Origin: Alistipes provencensis
Lineage (GTDB): Bacteria > Bacteroidota > Bacteroidia > Bacteroidales > Rikenellaceae
Direction of reading: 5' to 3'
Assembly (NCBI RefSeq): GCF_900083545.1
Contig: NZ_LT559262.1
Coordinates: forward strand, 782,397 to 846,396
DNA length: 64,000 nt
Below are positions 13,736 to 23,900 of this stretch, one piece after another. Position 1 is the stretch's first letter. Every line of letters starts with the position of its first letter. The position numbers and the translations under genes are program-made. Below the pieces are notes generated by a model. That model was given only the letters and a program-made list of their open reading frames with translations. It ran no database searches and had not been told where the DNA came from.

Positions 13736-15007
13736 TCAGCGGACCTTGAAACCCTCGTCGGCACGGGCCGGAATGGGCATCGAAGCGTAATAGCCGCTTT
13801 CGAGTTTGTCACGGACGGCCTTGAAAGCCTCGATCGTCACCTTTACATCCTCCAGCGTATGCACCGCCGTAGGAATGATGCGCAGGATGATCTCGCCCTT
13901 CGGGATCACGGGGTAAACCACCATCGAGCAGAAAATACCGTGGTTCTCACGCAGGTCTACGACCAGATTCGTGGCCTCGGTGATACCGCCCTTCAGGAAG
14001 ACGGGGGTCACGGGCGAGTTGGTCACGCCGATCTCGAAACCGTTCTCCTTCAGACTGCTCTGGAGCACGCGGACAATCTCCCAGAGCTTCTGCTGGAATT
14101 CGGGGTGGTTGCGAATCAACTCCAGACGCTTCAGCGCACCGATCACCATCGGCATCGGGAGCGACTTGGCGTAAAGCTGCGAACGCATGTTATAGCGCAG
14201 CAGGTTGATCAGCCAGCGGGGACCGCTCACAAAGGCACCGATCCCGGCCATCGACTTGGCGAACGTATTGAAGAGCACGTCCACGCCGTCGACGACGCCG
14301 AAATGAGCCGCCGTACCGCGACCCTCCGGGCCCATCGTACCGAAGCCGTGGGCGTCGTCCACCAGCAGGCGGAACTGGAAATCCTTCTTCAGCGCGACGA
14401 TCTCGTCCAGCTTGCCCAGATCGCCCTTCATGCCGAATACGCCCTCGGTAATCACCAGCACGCCGCCGTTCTGCTCCTCGGCCAGATCCGTGGCATGCTG
14501 CAACTGCAGGCGCAGCGAATCCATGTCGTTGTGGCCGAACACGAAACGCTTGCCCTTGTGCAGACGCAGACCGTCGATGATGCAGGCGTGCGCCTCGGCG
14601 TCGTAGACGACCACGTCGCGCGGAGTCAGCAGACAGTCGATGATCGAGATCATGCCCTGATAACCGAAGTTGAGCAGGAAGGCATCCTCCTTGCCGACGA
14701 ACTCGGCGAGCTCACGCTCCAGCCGCTCGTGGTAAACGGTCTGTCCGCTCATCATGCGGGCGCCCATCGGGGCGGCCATGCCGAACTGAGCGGCGCCCTC
14801 GGCATCCGCCTTGCGCACCTCGGGATGGTTCGCCAGTCCGAGGTAGTTGTTCAGGCTCCAGTTGAGCATCTTCTTGCCCCGGAAAACCATGTGGGGACCG
14901 ATGTCGCCTTCGAGTTTGGGGAAGGCGTAATAACCGTGGGCATACGACATATACTGACCGATCGGTCCGCCCGCATTCTTCTCGAGGCGTGAAAAAATAT
15001 CAACCAT
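13736..15007 (-). CDS. PLP-dependent alpha-oxoamine synthase (serine or cysteate acyltransferase type)
   Basis: A 423-aa fold-type I PLP enzyme that condenses an amino acid with an acyl thioester and releases CO2. Family marks are the N-terminal NNYLGLANHP, the HACIIDG segment, DDAHGFGTMG (about 219-228, PLP ring stacking and Asp) and the Schiff-base lysine in FNTFAKSMAG (about Lys250). The start MVDIFSRLEKNAGG carries an N-terminal extension (QYMSYAHGYYAFPKLEGDIG) shared with a Bacteroidetes subgroup distinct from the ~395-aa Bacteroides serine palmitoyltransferase. In sulfonolipid-making Bacteroidetes such enzymes use cysteate to make capnine. Serine palmitoyltransferase, cysteate acyltransferase and 8-amino-7-oxononanoate or KBL synthase are all possible; sequence reading alone cannot choose. 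A -7 box TACTTTTG lies at 15057-15064. Confidence 0.8.
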   Translation of the reverse strand: MVDIFSRLEKNAGGPIGQYMSYAHGYYAFPKLEGDIGPHMVFRGKKMLNWSLNNYLGLANHPEVRKADAEGAAQFGMAAPMGARMMSGQTVYHERLERELAEFVGKEDAFLLNFGYQGMISIIDCLLTPRDVVVYDAEAHACIIDGLRLHKGKRFVFGHNDMDSLRLQLQHATDLAEEQNGGVLVITEGVFGMKGDLGKLDEIVALKKDFQFRLLVDDAHGFGTMGPEGRGTAAHFGVVDGVDVLFNTFAKSMAGIGAFVSGPRWLINLLRYNMRSQLYAKSLPMPMVIGALKRLELIRNHPEFQQKLWEIVRVLQSSLKENGFEIGVTNSPVTPVFLKGGITEATNLVVDLRENHGIFCSMVVYPVIPKGEIILRIIPTAVHTLEDVKVTIEAFKAVRDKLESGYYASMPIPARADEGFKVR

Positions 15008-15056
15008 TTTATCTTGTAATTATAAGTTTATGTACGATTTTTCCGTTTCGGACGCA

Positions 15057-15064
15057 CAAAAGTA
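15057..15064 (-). promoter_or_regulatory. -7 promoter box of the alpha-oxoamine synthase gene
   Basis: TACTTTTG on the minus strand fits TAnnTTTG, 50 bases before the start codon. Confidence 0.5.
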
Positions 15065-15207
15065 TAAATAAAACACAATTAGCAGTCAAAAGTAGCCGTT
15101 TTTTATTCCGCACGGATACGCATTTATACCTATTTTAAGATTTTAAACGCCGGTCAGCGGCCTTTCCGACCATCACACGGCCGAACAAATAAATTTGGTT
15201 CGGCACC

Positions 15208-15300
15208 CGGCTTGCACTATCTTTGACTTCGCCTTAGACAGGCGGCGCCTCGGCAAAATGCAAGTAAACTTGCTTTTGCACTCGGCTTGCACTATCTTTG
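15208..15300 (+). promoter_or_regulatory. Duplicated promoter with a central dyad
   Basis: The 18-mer CGGCTTGCACTATCTTTG occurs at 15208-15225 and 15283-15300, 75 bp apart; both contain the -7 box TATCTTTG. Between them GCAAGT-AA-ACTTGC (15260-15273) is a possible operator. The second box ends only four bases before the radical SAM start codon, implying a very short leader or use of the first promoter. Confidence 0.6.
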
Positions 15301-15304
15301 CCCT

Positions 15305-16078
15305 ATGACATCGCTATTCCATGACATCATCTTCGGCCCGGTGCATTCGCGGCGGCTGGGCCTCTCGCTGGGGGTCAACCTGCTGCCCACGGCGTCGAAA
15401 CTCTGCTCGTTCGACTGCATCTACTGCGAGTGCGGCTGGAATGCCGAGCACCCCGGAGCGCGCCGTTTCAATGCCCGCGAGGAGGTCCGCACCCAGCTCG
15501 AAGCCACCCTGCGGCAGATGGTGGCCGACGGCACTCCGCCCGACGTCATCACCTTCGCCGGCAACGGCGAACCGACCATGCATCCCGAATTCGAGGCCGT
15601 CATCGGCGACACGCTGGCCCTGCGCGATGAGTTGTGCCCCGCGGCCAAGGTCTCGGTGCTCTCCAACGCCACGCAAATCCACCGCGACAGCGTCCGCCGG
15701 GCCCTGCTGCGCGTGGACAACAACATCCTCAAACTCGACTCGGCGTTCGACGAGACGGTGCGGCGGATGAACAACCCGCAAAGCCCGGCCTACACGGTCC
15801 GGGGCATCGTCGAGGAGATGAAACGTTTCGAGGGAAAGATGATCCTGCAGACGATGTTCCTGCGCGGGTCGTGCGACGGAAAGCCTATCGACAATACCAC
15901 CGAAGAGGAGGTTGCGGCGTGGCTGAAACTGGTCGCTGAAATCCGCCCGCGGCAGGTGATGGTCTACTCGCTCGACCGCGACACACCCTGCCAAACGCTC
16001 GAAAAGGTTTCCAAAGCCGATTTGCAGGCCATCGCCGCACGCGTCGAAGCCCTCGGCATCCCCTGCTCCGTAGCCTGA
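15305..16078 (+). CDS. Radical SAM protein
   Basis: A 257-aa radical SAM enzyme, taking MTSLFHDIIFGP at 15305 as start. An ATG 18 bases upstream would fall within the promoter box. The 4Fe-4S ligands form CSFDCIYC (Cys34, Cys38, Cys41), and FAGNGEPTMHP (about 87-97) provides the SAM-contacting GxGEPT segment. This short family often acts on RNA or proteins, but the substrate is not defined. No extra C-terminal cluster domain is visible. It is followed five bases later by yaaA, so the two form an operon. Confidence 0.88.
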   Translation: MTSLFHDIIFGPVHSRRLGLSLGVNLLPTASKLCSFDCIYCECGWNAEHPGARRFNAREEVRTQLEATLRQMVADGTPPDVITFAGNGEPTMHPEFEAVIGDTLALRDELCPAAKVSVLSNATQIHRDSVRRALLRVDNNILKLDSAFDETVRRMNNPQSPAYTVRGIVEEMKRFEGKMILQTMFLRGSCDGKPIDNTTEEEVAAWLKLVAEIRPRQVMVYSLDRDTPCQTLEKVSKADLQAIAARVEALGIPCSVA

Positions 16079-16083
16079 CCGCC

Positions 16084-16845
16084 ATGCAGATACTCCTCTC
16101 CTGCGCCAAGACGATGGCGGAGCAGAGCTCCGTCCCGACGCCCCGCACCACGGTTCCGGCCCATCTTGCCGAAGCACGGCAACTGGCCGCCGAACTGGCG
16201 ACGCTCCCTACCGACGAACTGGCCCGGCTCCTGCGCGTCAACCGCCGCATCGCCGCCGAGAACCACCTGCGCTACCGCCGTTTCCACGACAGCGACACGG
16301 CGGCCCTCCCGGCCCTCGCGGCCTACACGGGCATCGTCTTCAAACGCATCGACCCGGCCGGTTTCTCCGCCGCCGATTTCGAATACGCCCAACAGCACCT
16401 CAACATCACCTCGTTCCTCTACGGACTGCTCCGCCCGCTGGACGCCATCCGCCCCTACCGGCTCGAAGGCGACGCCGTGCTGCCCGGCCACGACGAACAG
16501 ACCGTCTTCGCCTACTGGCACGAACGGCTGACCGACGCCCTGATCGACAAAATCCGGCACGACGACGGCATCCTCGTCAACCTCGCCAGCGGGGAGATGA
16601 AACGGCTGTTCGACTGGAAACGCATCTGCCGCGAAGCGCGGGTCATCACCCCGGAGTTCCGCATCCGCGAAGGCGACCGGCTGAAAACCATTGTTATTTA
16701 TACGAAAATGTGCCGCGGGGAGATGACGCGGCACATATTGAAAAACCGGATCACCGCCCCCGAAGCACTTCAAGCCTTCGAATGGGAGGGCTTCCGGTTC
16801 GATCCCTCCCTCAGCCGCGGCGACGACTGGACATTCACTATGTAA
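16084..16845 (+). CDS. yaaA: Peroxide stress protein YaaA (UPF0246)
   Basis: A 253-aa cytoplasmic protein of the YaaA/UPF0246 family, of usual length. Recognisable segments are the N-terminal MQILLSCAKTM, the central YTGIVFKRIDP, the QQHLNITSFLYGLLRPLDAIRPYRLE block, ILVNLASGEM and the C-terminal FEWEGFRFDPSLS. In E. coli YaaA limits damage by peroxide by lowering free iron. It begins five bases after the radical SAM gene. It converges on the GH2 gene at 16879 with only 33 bp between and no clear terminator hairpin. Confidence 0.93.
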   Translation: MQILLSCAKTMAEQSSVPTPRTTVPAHLAEARQLAAELATLPTDELARLLRVNRRIAAENHLRYRRFHDSDTAALPALAAYTGIVFKRIDPAGFSAADFEYAQQHLNITSFLYGLLRPLDAIRPYRLEGDAVLPGHDEQTVFAYWHERLTDALIDKIRHDDGILVNLASGEMKRLFDWKRICREARVITPEFRIREGDRLKTIVIYTKMCRGEMTRHILKNRITAPEALQAFEWEGFRFDPSLSRGDDWTFTM

Positions 16846-16878
16846 CGGATTGCACCCGGAATCGACCCGGACAGCAGA

Positions 16879-19299
16879 TTATTGAACCCGAATGCGCAGC
16901 GTGCAGGGCTTCACGCCTGCCGCCGTGGCCCGGAGCGTCATTTCGCCACCCGCATCCTTGCTGCCGACAATGGCGGTCAGTTGACCGCTGAACAGATGCA
17001 TATGCGGCTCGCAGAACGATTCGAGCGACGTCGGGTCGCCGTTGGCCACGGCGACGAACCGCCCCGCTCCGCCGACCTCGAAACGCACCTCCCGGCTGTC
17101 CGTCGGCACCGGATTGCCCGCCTTGTCCACGACGCTGACCGTGACATAGGCCAGATCGCGGCCGTCGGCCGCAAGCACCGTGCGATCGGCCGTCAGCCGC
17201 AGGGCATAGGGCTTGCCCGCCGTGCGCACGACACGCTCGGCTGCCTGCCGCCCCTCGGAATCATACGCCACCACACGCACCTCGCCCGGCTCGTAGCGCA
17301 CCTCGTTCCACATAAGGCGGAAACGCTCCATGTTGCTGTTGCGGTTCTTGCTTCGCACGCCTTGGCTCCTGCCGTTGATGAAGAGTTCGGCCGAAGGGTA
17401 TGACGTGTAGACGAAGACGGGCGTAACCTCGCCCTCACGTCCTTTCCAGTTCCAGTGGGGCAGTATGTGCAGCGTCGGCGACTGCGTGTTCCAAACGCTG
17501 CGGTAGAGCCAGTAACGATCCTTGGGCAGCGATGCGAGGTCGATGATCCCGAACATCGAACTGTGGTTGGGCCATGCGTCGTTGTTGTAAGGCGTGGGTT
17601 CGCCCAGATAGTCGAACCCGGTCCATACGAACTGCCCGAGCAGCCACGGCATGTCCTCGGCGGCGGCGAAATCGTCGTCGGGCAGGTTCGACCACGCACA
17701 GCATTCGACATCGTAGCCCGACGACTGGTGGTCGCCGTGCTGTTTGTTGGTGGCATACTCCACCGGGAAATGATATACGCCGCGCGAACTGACCGTCGAA
17801 GCGGTTTCCGAACCGAGTACGACGTTTTGCGGCAGCCGCTCGTAGGCTTCGCGGTAGCGGTGCACCCGGTAGTTGAGCCCCGGAATGTCGTAAATCGCCG
17901 CAAAGCCGTTCGACAGCACGGCGTCCAACTGGTCCATCCCGCACGTCACCGGGCGCGTCGCATCCTCGCGGTGACAGATGGCCTGCAGGCGCAACCCCAT
18001 CCGGTAGCCTTCGGGCTCCCACTGCGTCGGCACCTCGTTGCCGACCGACCACATCACCACCGACGGATTGTTGCGGAAATGGTGCAGCATGTTCACCAAG
18101 TCGCGTTCGACCCACTCGTCGAAATAGCGGTGATAACCGTTCCTGCACTTGGCCACCTCCCACTCGTCGAACGGCTCGACCATCACCATGAATCCCATCT
18201 CGTCGCACAGTTCGACCAGCGCCTCGGCCGGCATGTTGTGCGACGTGCGGACGGCGTTGCAGCCCATGTCCCGGAGCATCGTGAGCTGACGGCGGATGGC
18301 GGCCCGGTTCACGGCGGCCCCAAGCGGCCCCAAGTCGTGATGCAGGCATACTCCCTTGAAAGGACGCAGCTCGCCGTTCAGGAAGAAACCCTTGTCGGCG
18401 CGAACCTCGATCGTACGGATGCCGAAACGGGTCGTGTAACGGTCCACCTCGACCCCGCCCACGCGGACCCGCGATTCGGCGGTGTAGAGCGCCGGGGTCT
18501 CGGGCGACCACAACTCGGGCCGGTCGACCGTCAGATGCTGTTCGAAAGGCTGCCCGTAAGCCGGCTGCCGACGGTCGGTCTTTGTCGCAACGACCGCGCC
18601 CGCGGCATTGCGCACCGCAGTCTCGATCTCGACCGTTTCGCCCTCCTTCAGGCCGTCGAGTTTCGTGCGCAGGGTCACCGAAGCATAGTCTTTGCCGACA
18701 TAGGGCGTCAGCACCTGCGTCCCCCATACCGGCACATGCACCGGCGCGAGTTCCAGCAGCCGCACCTCGCGGTAAAGACCCGCGCCCGGATACCAGCGCG
18801 ACGACTGCGGCCGGTTCTCCAGCAACACGGCGAGTTCATTCCCGCCCGCATGCAGGGCGTCGGTGATCTCGCACCAGAAGGCACTGTAACCGTAGGGCCA
18901 GAAGCAGACCTCGCGGCCGTTGACCAGCACGCGGGCCTCGCTCATCGCGCCGTCGAACAACAGCACATAACGCCGATCTCCGACCGTATCAATATGCAAT
19001 GTCCGCCGGTAAGCCCCCTTGCCGACATAGGGCAGTCCGCCCGTGCGTCCCGTCTTGACCGACGAGGTCGTCTCGCCGTCCTGAATGACGGCCACCTCCT
19101 GCAGGTCGTTCTCGCGCGAGAACGGCCCCGTGATGGACCAGTCATGAGGTATCTCCACCTGCCGCCATCCGTCGGTGCGCCCGATGTCGTGGTCGTTGCG
19201 GAACTGCCAGTCGGTGAGCAGCTCTTCGTTACGCGGGTTTTGTGCGCGGAGCGTCGCGGCCGTACATAGGGCGCACAGGGCGATGAGCAGTCGGTTCAT
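16879..19299 (-). CDS. GH2 beta-galactosidase-type hydrolase, exported
   Basis: An 806-aa glycoside hydrolase family 2 enzyme with a signal peptide ending LRAQ. Domain order is sugar-binding jelly roll (about 25-180), immunoglobulin-like (about 185-290), TIM barrel (about 295-590) and C-terminal domains of DUF4982/GH2-C type. The acid/base glutamate is in WSVGNE (about 418-423) and the nucleophile in LGSETAST (about 495-502). This architecture is common in GalB-like beta-galactosidases of gut Bacteroidales; beta-glucuronidase or other beta-glycosidase activity is possible. It is the last gene of PUL1. The upstream gene ends 26 bp away. Confidence 0.88.
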   Translation of the reverse strand: MNRLLIALCALCTAATLRAQNPRNEELLTDWQFRNDHDIGRTDGWRQVEIPHDWSITGPFSRENDLQEVAVIQDGETTSSVKTGRTGGLPYVGKGAYRRTLHIDTVGDRRYVLLFDGAMSEARVLVNGREVCFWPYGYSAFWCEITDALHAGGNELAVLLENRPQSSRWYPGAGLYREVRLLELAPVHVPVWGTQVLTPYVGKDYASVTLRTKLDGLKEGETVEIETAVRNAAGAVVATKTDRRQPAYGQPFEQHLTVDRPELWSPETPALYTAESRVRVGGVEVDRYTTRFGIRTIEVRADKGFFLNGELRPFKGVCLHHDLGPLGAAVNRAAIRRQLTMLRDMGCNAVRTSHNMPAEALVELCDEMGFMVMVEPFDEWEVAKCRNGYHRYFDEWVERDLVNMLHHFRNNPSVVMWSVGNEVPTQWEPEGYRMGLRLQAICHREDATRPVTCGMDQLDAVLSNGFAAIYDIPGLNYRVHRYREAYERLPQNVVLGSETASTVSSRGVYHFPVEYATNKQHGDHQSSGYDVECCAWSNLPDDDFAAAEDMPWLLGQFVWTGFDYLGEPTPYNNDAWPNHSSMFGIIDLASLPKDRYWLYRSVWNTQSPTLHILPHWNWKGREGEVTPVFVYTSYPSAELFINGRSQGVRSKNRNSNMERFRLMWNEVRYEPGEVRVVAYDSEGRQAAERVVRTAGKPYALRLTADRTVLAADGRDLAYVTVSVVDKAGNPVPTDSREVRFEVGGAGRFVAVANGDPTSLESFCEPHMHLFSGQLTAIVGSKDAGGEMTLRATAAGVKPCTLRIRVQ

Positions 19300-19324
19300 G
19301 TCGTTTTATCGGTTTGTTCTCAAC

Positions 19325-20944
19325 TTATTGTACTTCCACGTCGCAGAGTTCCACCCAGCCGTCGGCCGTGACTCCCTCCTTGGCGGCGATCCGAATGCCC
19401 GGCGTGTTCTCTTTCGAGGTATCCACGATGGCTACGGCCCACTTGTAGGCGCCGGCGGCGACCGTCCCGACGTCGAACTTGAACGTATAGCGCGCGGGAG
19501 CGCCCTTCCGCCAGTCGCAGGGCTTCGCCTGCGCGTCGAAATAGAGTTTCACGGGGCGTTTCGTCGCGGGATCGAGCAGTGCGAACGCCACCTTGTACTT
19601 GTCGTGATACTGGGGCAGGTTCGACGGGCAGTAGGAATACCCGAGATTGATCCAGCGATGCGCAATGGTGGCCTGCTGCCCGGCTTTCACCTTGTCGGGC
19701 ATCGTCAGGCGGTCGGGATAGAGGCGGTAGCACCCCTCGCGGATGAATTTCAGCACATAGGAATAACCCTCGTTGAACCACGACCACGTCTCGCCGACAG
19801 AGATGTTGCTGTTGTAGCGGAAATCCATGGTGTTGACACACGAGCCGATGGCGTCCTCGTACTCGCCGCGGCGGACATCGCCCCAGTCCTTATAGCCGTC
19901 GGCCTGAATGGCCGCCAGCGAATGCGAGGCCCTCACCCAGCCTCCCTCCGAAGCGATCGGGCAGGTGTAACGGTTGCTCAGCAGCACGTTCTTCTCCCAG
20001 TCCGAGAAATAGGTGTGCATGCCGAATGCCGCACTTTGCAGCGAGTAGCCGAGTGCGACGGCCTTGCGGATCAGCCGTTCGGAGTCGGGATCGTACTCGC
20101 CCGCTCCCCACGACTGCCTCGTGCTGCCCAGCCAGCGGTGAACCTGACAGGCCACGGGCACGTTCTTGAACGTATCGGCCCATAGGTTGGTGAGCCAGTC
20201 GAACACCGCCTCGCGCGGCGTTTCGTCGCCCGTCGAGTAGATGCAGGTGTGGTATTCGCCCCACAGGCCGATGCCGAATCCGCCGATGAAGGCCGTCAGG
20301 TCCGGATCGTCGAACTTCTTGGCAAAGGCCTTCATAAACTCCGCATAGTGCTTCTGGAAGATCGGATCGTCGGGATAGGGCGTCCACACATGGGAAGCCG
20401 TTCCGGTCGTCGATTCGTAAACCGTCCGACCCGCGGCCTCGATATCTTCGCGGACATACTCGGGAACGATGTTGTAGTGGAATTGGCGGCTGTCGGCCGT
20501 GAAGTTGAACGCCAGTTTCAGTCCGCGTTCCTTGGCGCCCTCCATCAGCATGCGCAGGCGCTGCGCCTGCTTGGTGTTGACGCCGTCGTCCCAGATGTAC
20601 ACCCCGCGCTCGGGGTTGGCGTCCGACCAGCGCACGCGGATCAGCAGCATCGACGCATAGTCCGACACCTTGACATAACCTCCCGGAACGGAGGGACATT
20701 GCAGATGGTCGTACTGCTCCCAGTAGTCGTCGGCCAATCCGTCGCCCAGCCCGGAGTAGAGCACCCACCCCGAGAAGGGATTGCGGTACATCGTCTCGCG
20801 GTCGGGCGTGACCGTGACCTCGATTCCCGAGCCGTCGTCCCCGCCCGGGCCCTCGCCCTCTTCGCCTTTGGAGCAGCCGCCCGCGATGAGTAACGCCGCC
20901 AGAGCGGCCCATATACCTGATTTTGCAACAGTCATTTTATTCAT
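19325..20944 (-). CDS. Lipoprotein, DUF4832/DUF4874-like TIM-barrel family (paralog 3)
   Basis: A 539-aa predicted lipoprotein (LLIAGGCS lipobox, acidic Gly-rich linker). It resembles the proteins at 39850 and 41424 throughout: NPFSGWVLY near the start, VKVSDYASMLLIRVRWS, PYPDDPIFQKHYAEFM, GLWGEYH, FGMHTYFSDWE, EGGWVRASHS, NLGYSYCPSNLPQ and TYKWAV-like near the end. The alternation suggests a TIM barrel followed by a beta-sandwich, as in DUF4832/DUF4874 proteins, some of which are glycoside-hydrolase-like. Conserved acidic residues in GLWGEYH and EGGW could be catalytic. The activity is unknown. The family assignment is from memory and not certain. Confidence 0.7.
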   Translation of the reverse strand: MNKMTVAKSGIWAALAALLIAGGCSKGEEGEGPGGDDGSGIEVTVTPDRETMYRNPFSGWVLYSGLGDGLADDYWEQYDHLQCPSVPGGYVKVSDYASMLLIRVRWSDANPERGVYIWDDGVNTKQAQRLRMLMEGAKERGLKLAFNFTADSRQFHYNIVPEYVREDIEAAGRTVYESTTGTASHVWTPYPDDPIFQKHYAEFMKAFAKKFDDPDLTAFIGGFGIGLWGEYHTCIYSTGDETPREAVFDWLTNLWADTFKNVPVACQVHRWLGSTRQSWGAGEYDPDSERLIRKAVALGYSLQSAAFGMHTYFSDWEKNVLLSNRYTCPIASEGGWVRASHSLAAIQADGYKDWGDVRRGEYEDAIGSCVNTMDFRYNSNISVGETWSWFNEGYSYVLKFIREGCYRLYPDRLTMPDKVKAGQQATIAHRWINLGYSYCPSNLPQYHDKYKVAFALLDPATKRPVKLYFDAQAKPCDWRKGAPARYTFKFDVGTVAAGAYKWAVAIVDTSKENTPGIRIAAKEGVTADGWVELCDVEVQ

Positions 20945-20953
20945 AGTTTAATG

Positions 20954-23900
20954 TTATTCCAACGTAAAATCCAATTTGTGCCCGCCGACCCGGAGCGTAA
21001 ACAGCCCCGGTTCGATGAAGCGCCGCCCCGTGCCGTCGATGAATCCCAGATCGGTCATCGGGTCGATCTCGAAAGTGAAAGCCTGCGCAGCACCGGCCCC
21101 GATCATGCGTTTCTCGAAATGCCGCAGCTCCCTGACCGGGCGGGTTATGTCGCAGTAAGGGTCGGTGATGTACCACTGCACGACCTCGCGTCCGTCCATC
21201 TTCCCGTCGTTGCGCACCTCGACGCAGGCCGTCAGGCGCACCACGTCCGAAAGTTTCAGCGGCTCCGCGCCGACCTCCGTTTCGCTGCCGTCCTTGAGCA
21301 GGGCCCTGAGCGTCGGCGCGGCATAGGTGAATGTCGTGTAGCTCAGTCCGTAACCGAATTCGTAGAACGGCGTGCTCGGAATGTCCTGATAGAGTCCCTG
21401 CCGGTTCAGACGACCGCTGTTGCGGTGGTTGTAGTAAATGGGGATCTGGCCCACACTGCGGGGAAAAGTCAGCGTCAGGCGTCCCGAGGGGTTCTCCTTG
21501 CCGCAGAGCAGCGCGGCAACGGCATCGCCGCCCGTCACACCCGGCTGCCATGCTTCGAGGATGGCGTCGGCCAGCGGCTCAATGGCCGTAACGTCCAGCG
21601 CACGGCCGTTGAAAAGCACCACCACGACGGGCTTGTGCGCACGCCGCGCGGCAGCCGAGACGGCTTCCAGCAGTTCCATCTGCGCTTCGGGGATCGTAAT
21701 GGCGGAACGCGAGGCGTTTTCGCCGCTCCACCGGCGCTTCTCGCCCAGACACAGCACCACGGCATCTGATTTCGCCGCGAGGGTGCACGCCGCTTTCAGC
21801 TCCTTCGGCGTCGGTGCGGTCTCGAACGACGCCCCGCCCCAATAAGCAATATGGCCGAAAGTCTTTTCAAGCCCCTGCCGGACCGTCGTCACCTCCCCGC
21901 CGCGTCCGCGTCCGTACCACGAACCCAGCAGGTCCTCGCCGTTGTCGGCCAAAGGACCCATGAGCGCGATCTTCGCCGCGGCAGCCAGCGGCAGCGCGGC
22001 CCCGTCGTTCTTGAGCAGCACCATCGACTCCACGGCCATCTGCAAGGCATTTTCGAGGGCTTCGGGCTGCAATACGCGCTGCGACTCGGGCAGCTCCTCG
22101 ACATAGGGTTTCTCGAAAAGTCCGAGGCGGAACTTCACCCGCAGGACACGCCGCACGGCATCGTCGATCCGGGCCGTCGATATGCGCCCCTCTTCGACCA
22201 GACCGCTCATGTGACGGCGGTAAATATCGTCGACCATGTCCATCTCGAGCCCCGCGTTGAAGGCCTTCACACAAGCCTCCCTGTCGTTCGCGGCATGTCC
22301 CTGATTGACCAGTTGGCGCACGGCGTCCCAGTCCGAAACGACGAACCCGTCGTGGCCCCAGCGATCTTTGAGAACCTCGGTCATCGTATAGCGGTCGGCC
22401 GAGGCCGGCACGCCGCTCAGGATATTGAACGCGCTCATGACAGTCGCCGCACCGGCCCTGATGCCGGCCTCGAACGGCGGCAGGTAGGTGTCCCAGAGCG
22501 ACTGGCGCGAAATCTCGGTCGGCACATAGTCGCGCCCGGCCTCCGAAGCGCCGTAACCGACGAAGTGTTTCAGGCAGGCCGCGATCGTGCCCTCGGCCGA
22601 GAGGTCGTCGCCCTGATAGCCGCGCACCGAAGCCTCTCCGAAACGCGCCGTCAGGTAGGGGTCCTCGCCGTAACCCTCGGCCACACGCCCCCAGCGGGGG
22701 TCGCGGGCCACGTCGACCATCGGCGAGAAGGTCCAGTCGATACCCGTGTAGTAAGCCTCGCGCGCGGCATCGGCGCAAATCTTGGCGGTCAAATCCGTGT
22801 TCCACGAAGCGCCCTGCGCCAGCGGAATGGGCGTAACGGCCCGGAATCCGTGGATGACATCGTATCCGAAAAGGATGGGAATACCCAGCCGCGAATCGTT
22901 CACGGCGTGACGCTGGATGGCGTTGCGCGTAGCGGGGTCCTCGCTGAACAGGATCAGCGAACCGATCCCGGCGGGGATTTTCTTCACGACCTCGCCGATG
23001 TTGTTTTCGTTGTCGTTGCGCCCGGCGGTGTACTGGTTGAGCTGCAGAATCTTCTCGTCGAGCGTCATCAGCGCCAGCAGGCTGTCCACCCGCTCCTCGA
23101 CGAGCATGTCCTCGTAGGTCGTGACCGCAAAGGGACGCTCCACGGCATAATGCGCCGCCAACTGGGCCCAGCGTTTCTGCTGCGGAGTGATCGTCTCCGG
23201 AGCGTATGCGTTGCCCTCGACCGACCGCCCCGACAGCGCTTCGAACCATGTGCAGGCAGCCGTGTAACGGCCGTAAGTCAGTTCGAGGTGATAGCCGTCG
23301 CGGTTGAACGTGTCGCCCTGCGGCGTGGTCCGGGCGTTCTGGATGGCCGTTCCCGAAGGGATGATGCCGCACAACTGCGGGCTGTCGTCCATCGCGCACC
23401 GGGTGCTCAGCAGGATGCTTTCGTACATCTTCCGCTGGCTGTTGCCGTAGAGCTTGAACTCCTGATGCTTCGCATTCTCGGCATAGGCCCACGTCTGGTG
23501 GAAATAAATCTTCAGCCCGGGATTGGCGGCCAGCCGCGTGACGTAGGCGATCAGGTCGCGCAGATAGGGCTGGTAAGTCACATAACGCCCCGATTTACCG
23601 CTGGCCTGCTGAAGCGTGACGATGTCCCACTCCTCGTCCCCGAGGGCCCGGCCGAGAGTCATCTCCTTCGTCTCGGTGCGCACGCCGTCGACGATCTTGC
23701 GGTAGGTGTATGCCGCCGTATCACCCGCGGCATTGTTCCAGTGGCGTTCGAGCGGACAACCGCCGATATACATGTTGCCGATCACGGCATCGATGCCCGC
23801 GGCATCGAACAGATTCCAGAGGTATTGCTCGACGGCGTCCTGCGAGAAACTGTTGCCGATGGCCAGAATTTTCAGGGGCCGGTCGGCGGCCGCAACGCCC

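Noticed and set aside
13482..13790. Plus-strand ORF across the right tRNA copy
   Set aside because: It reads through the tRNA gene and two terminators and cannot be a gene.
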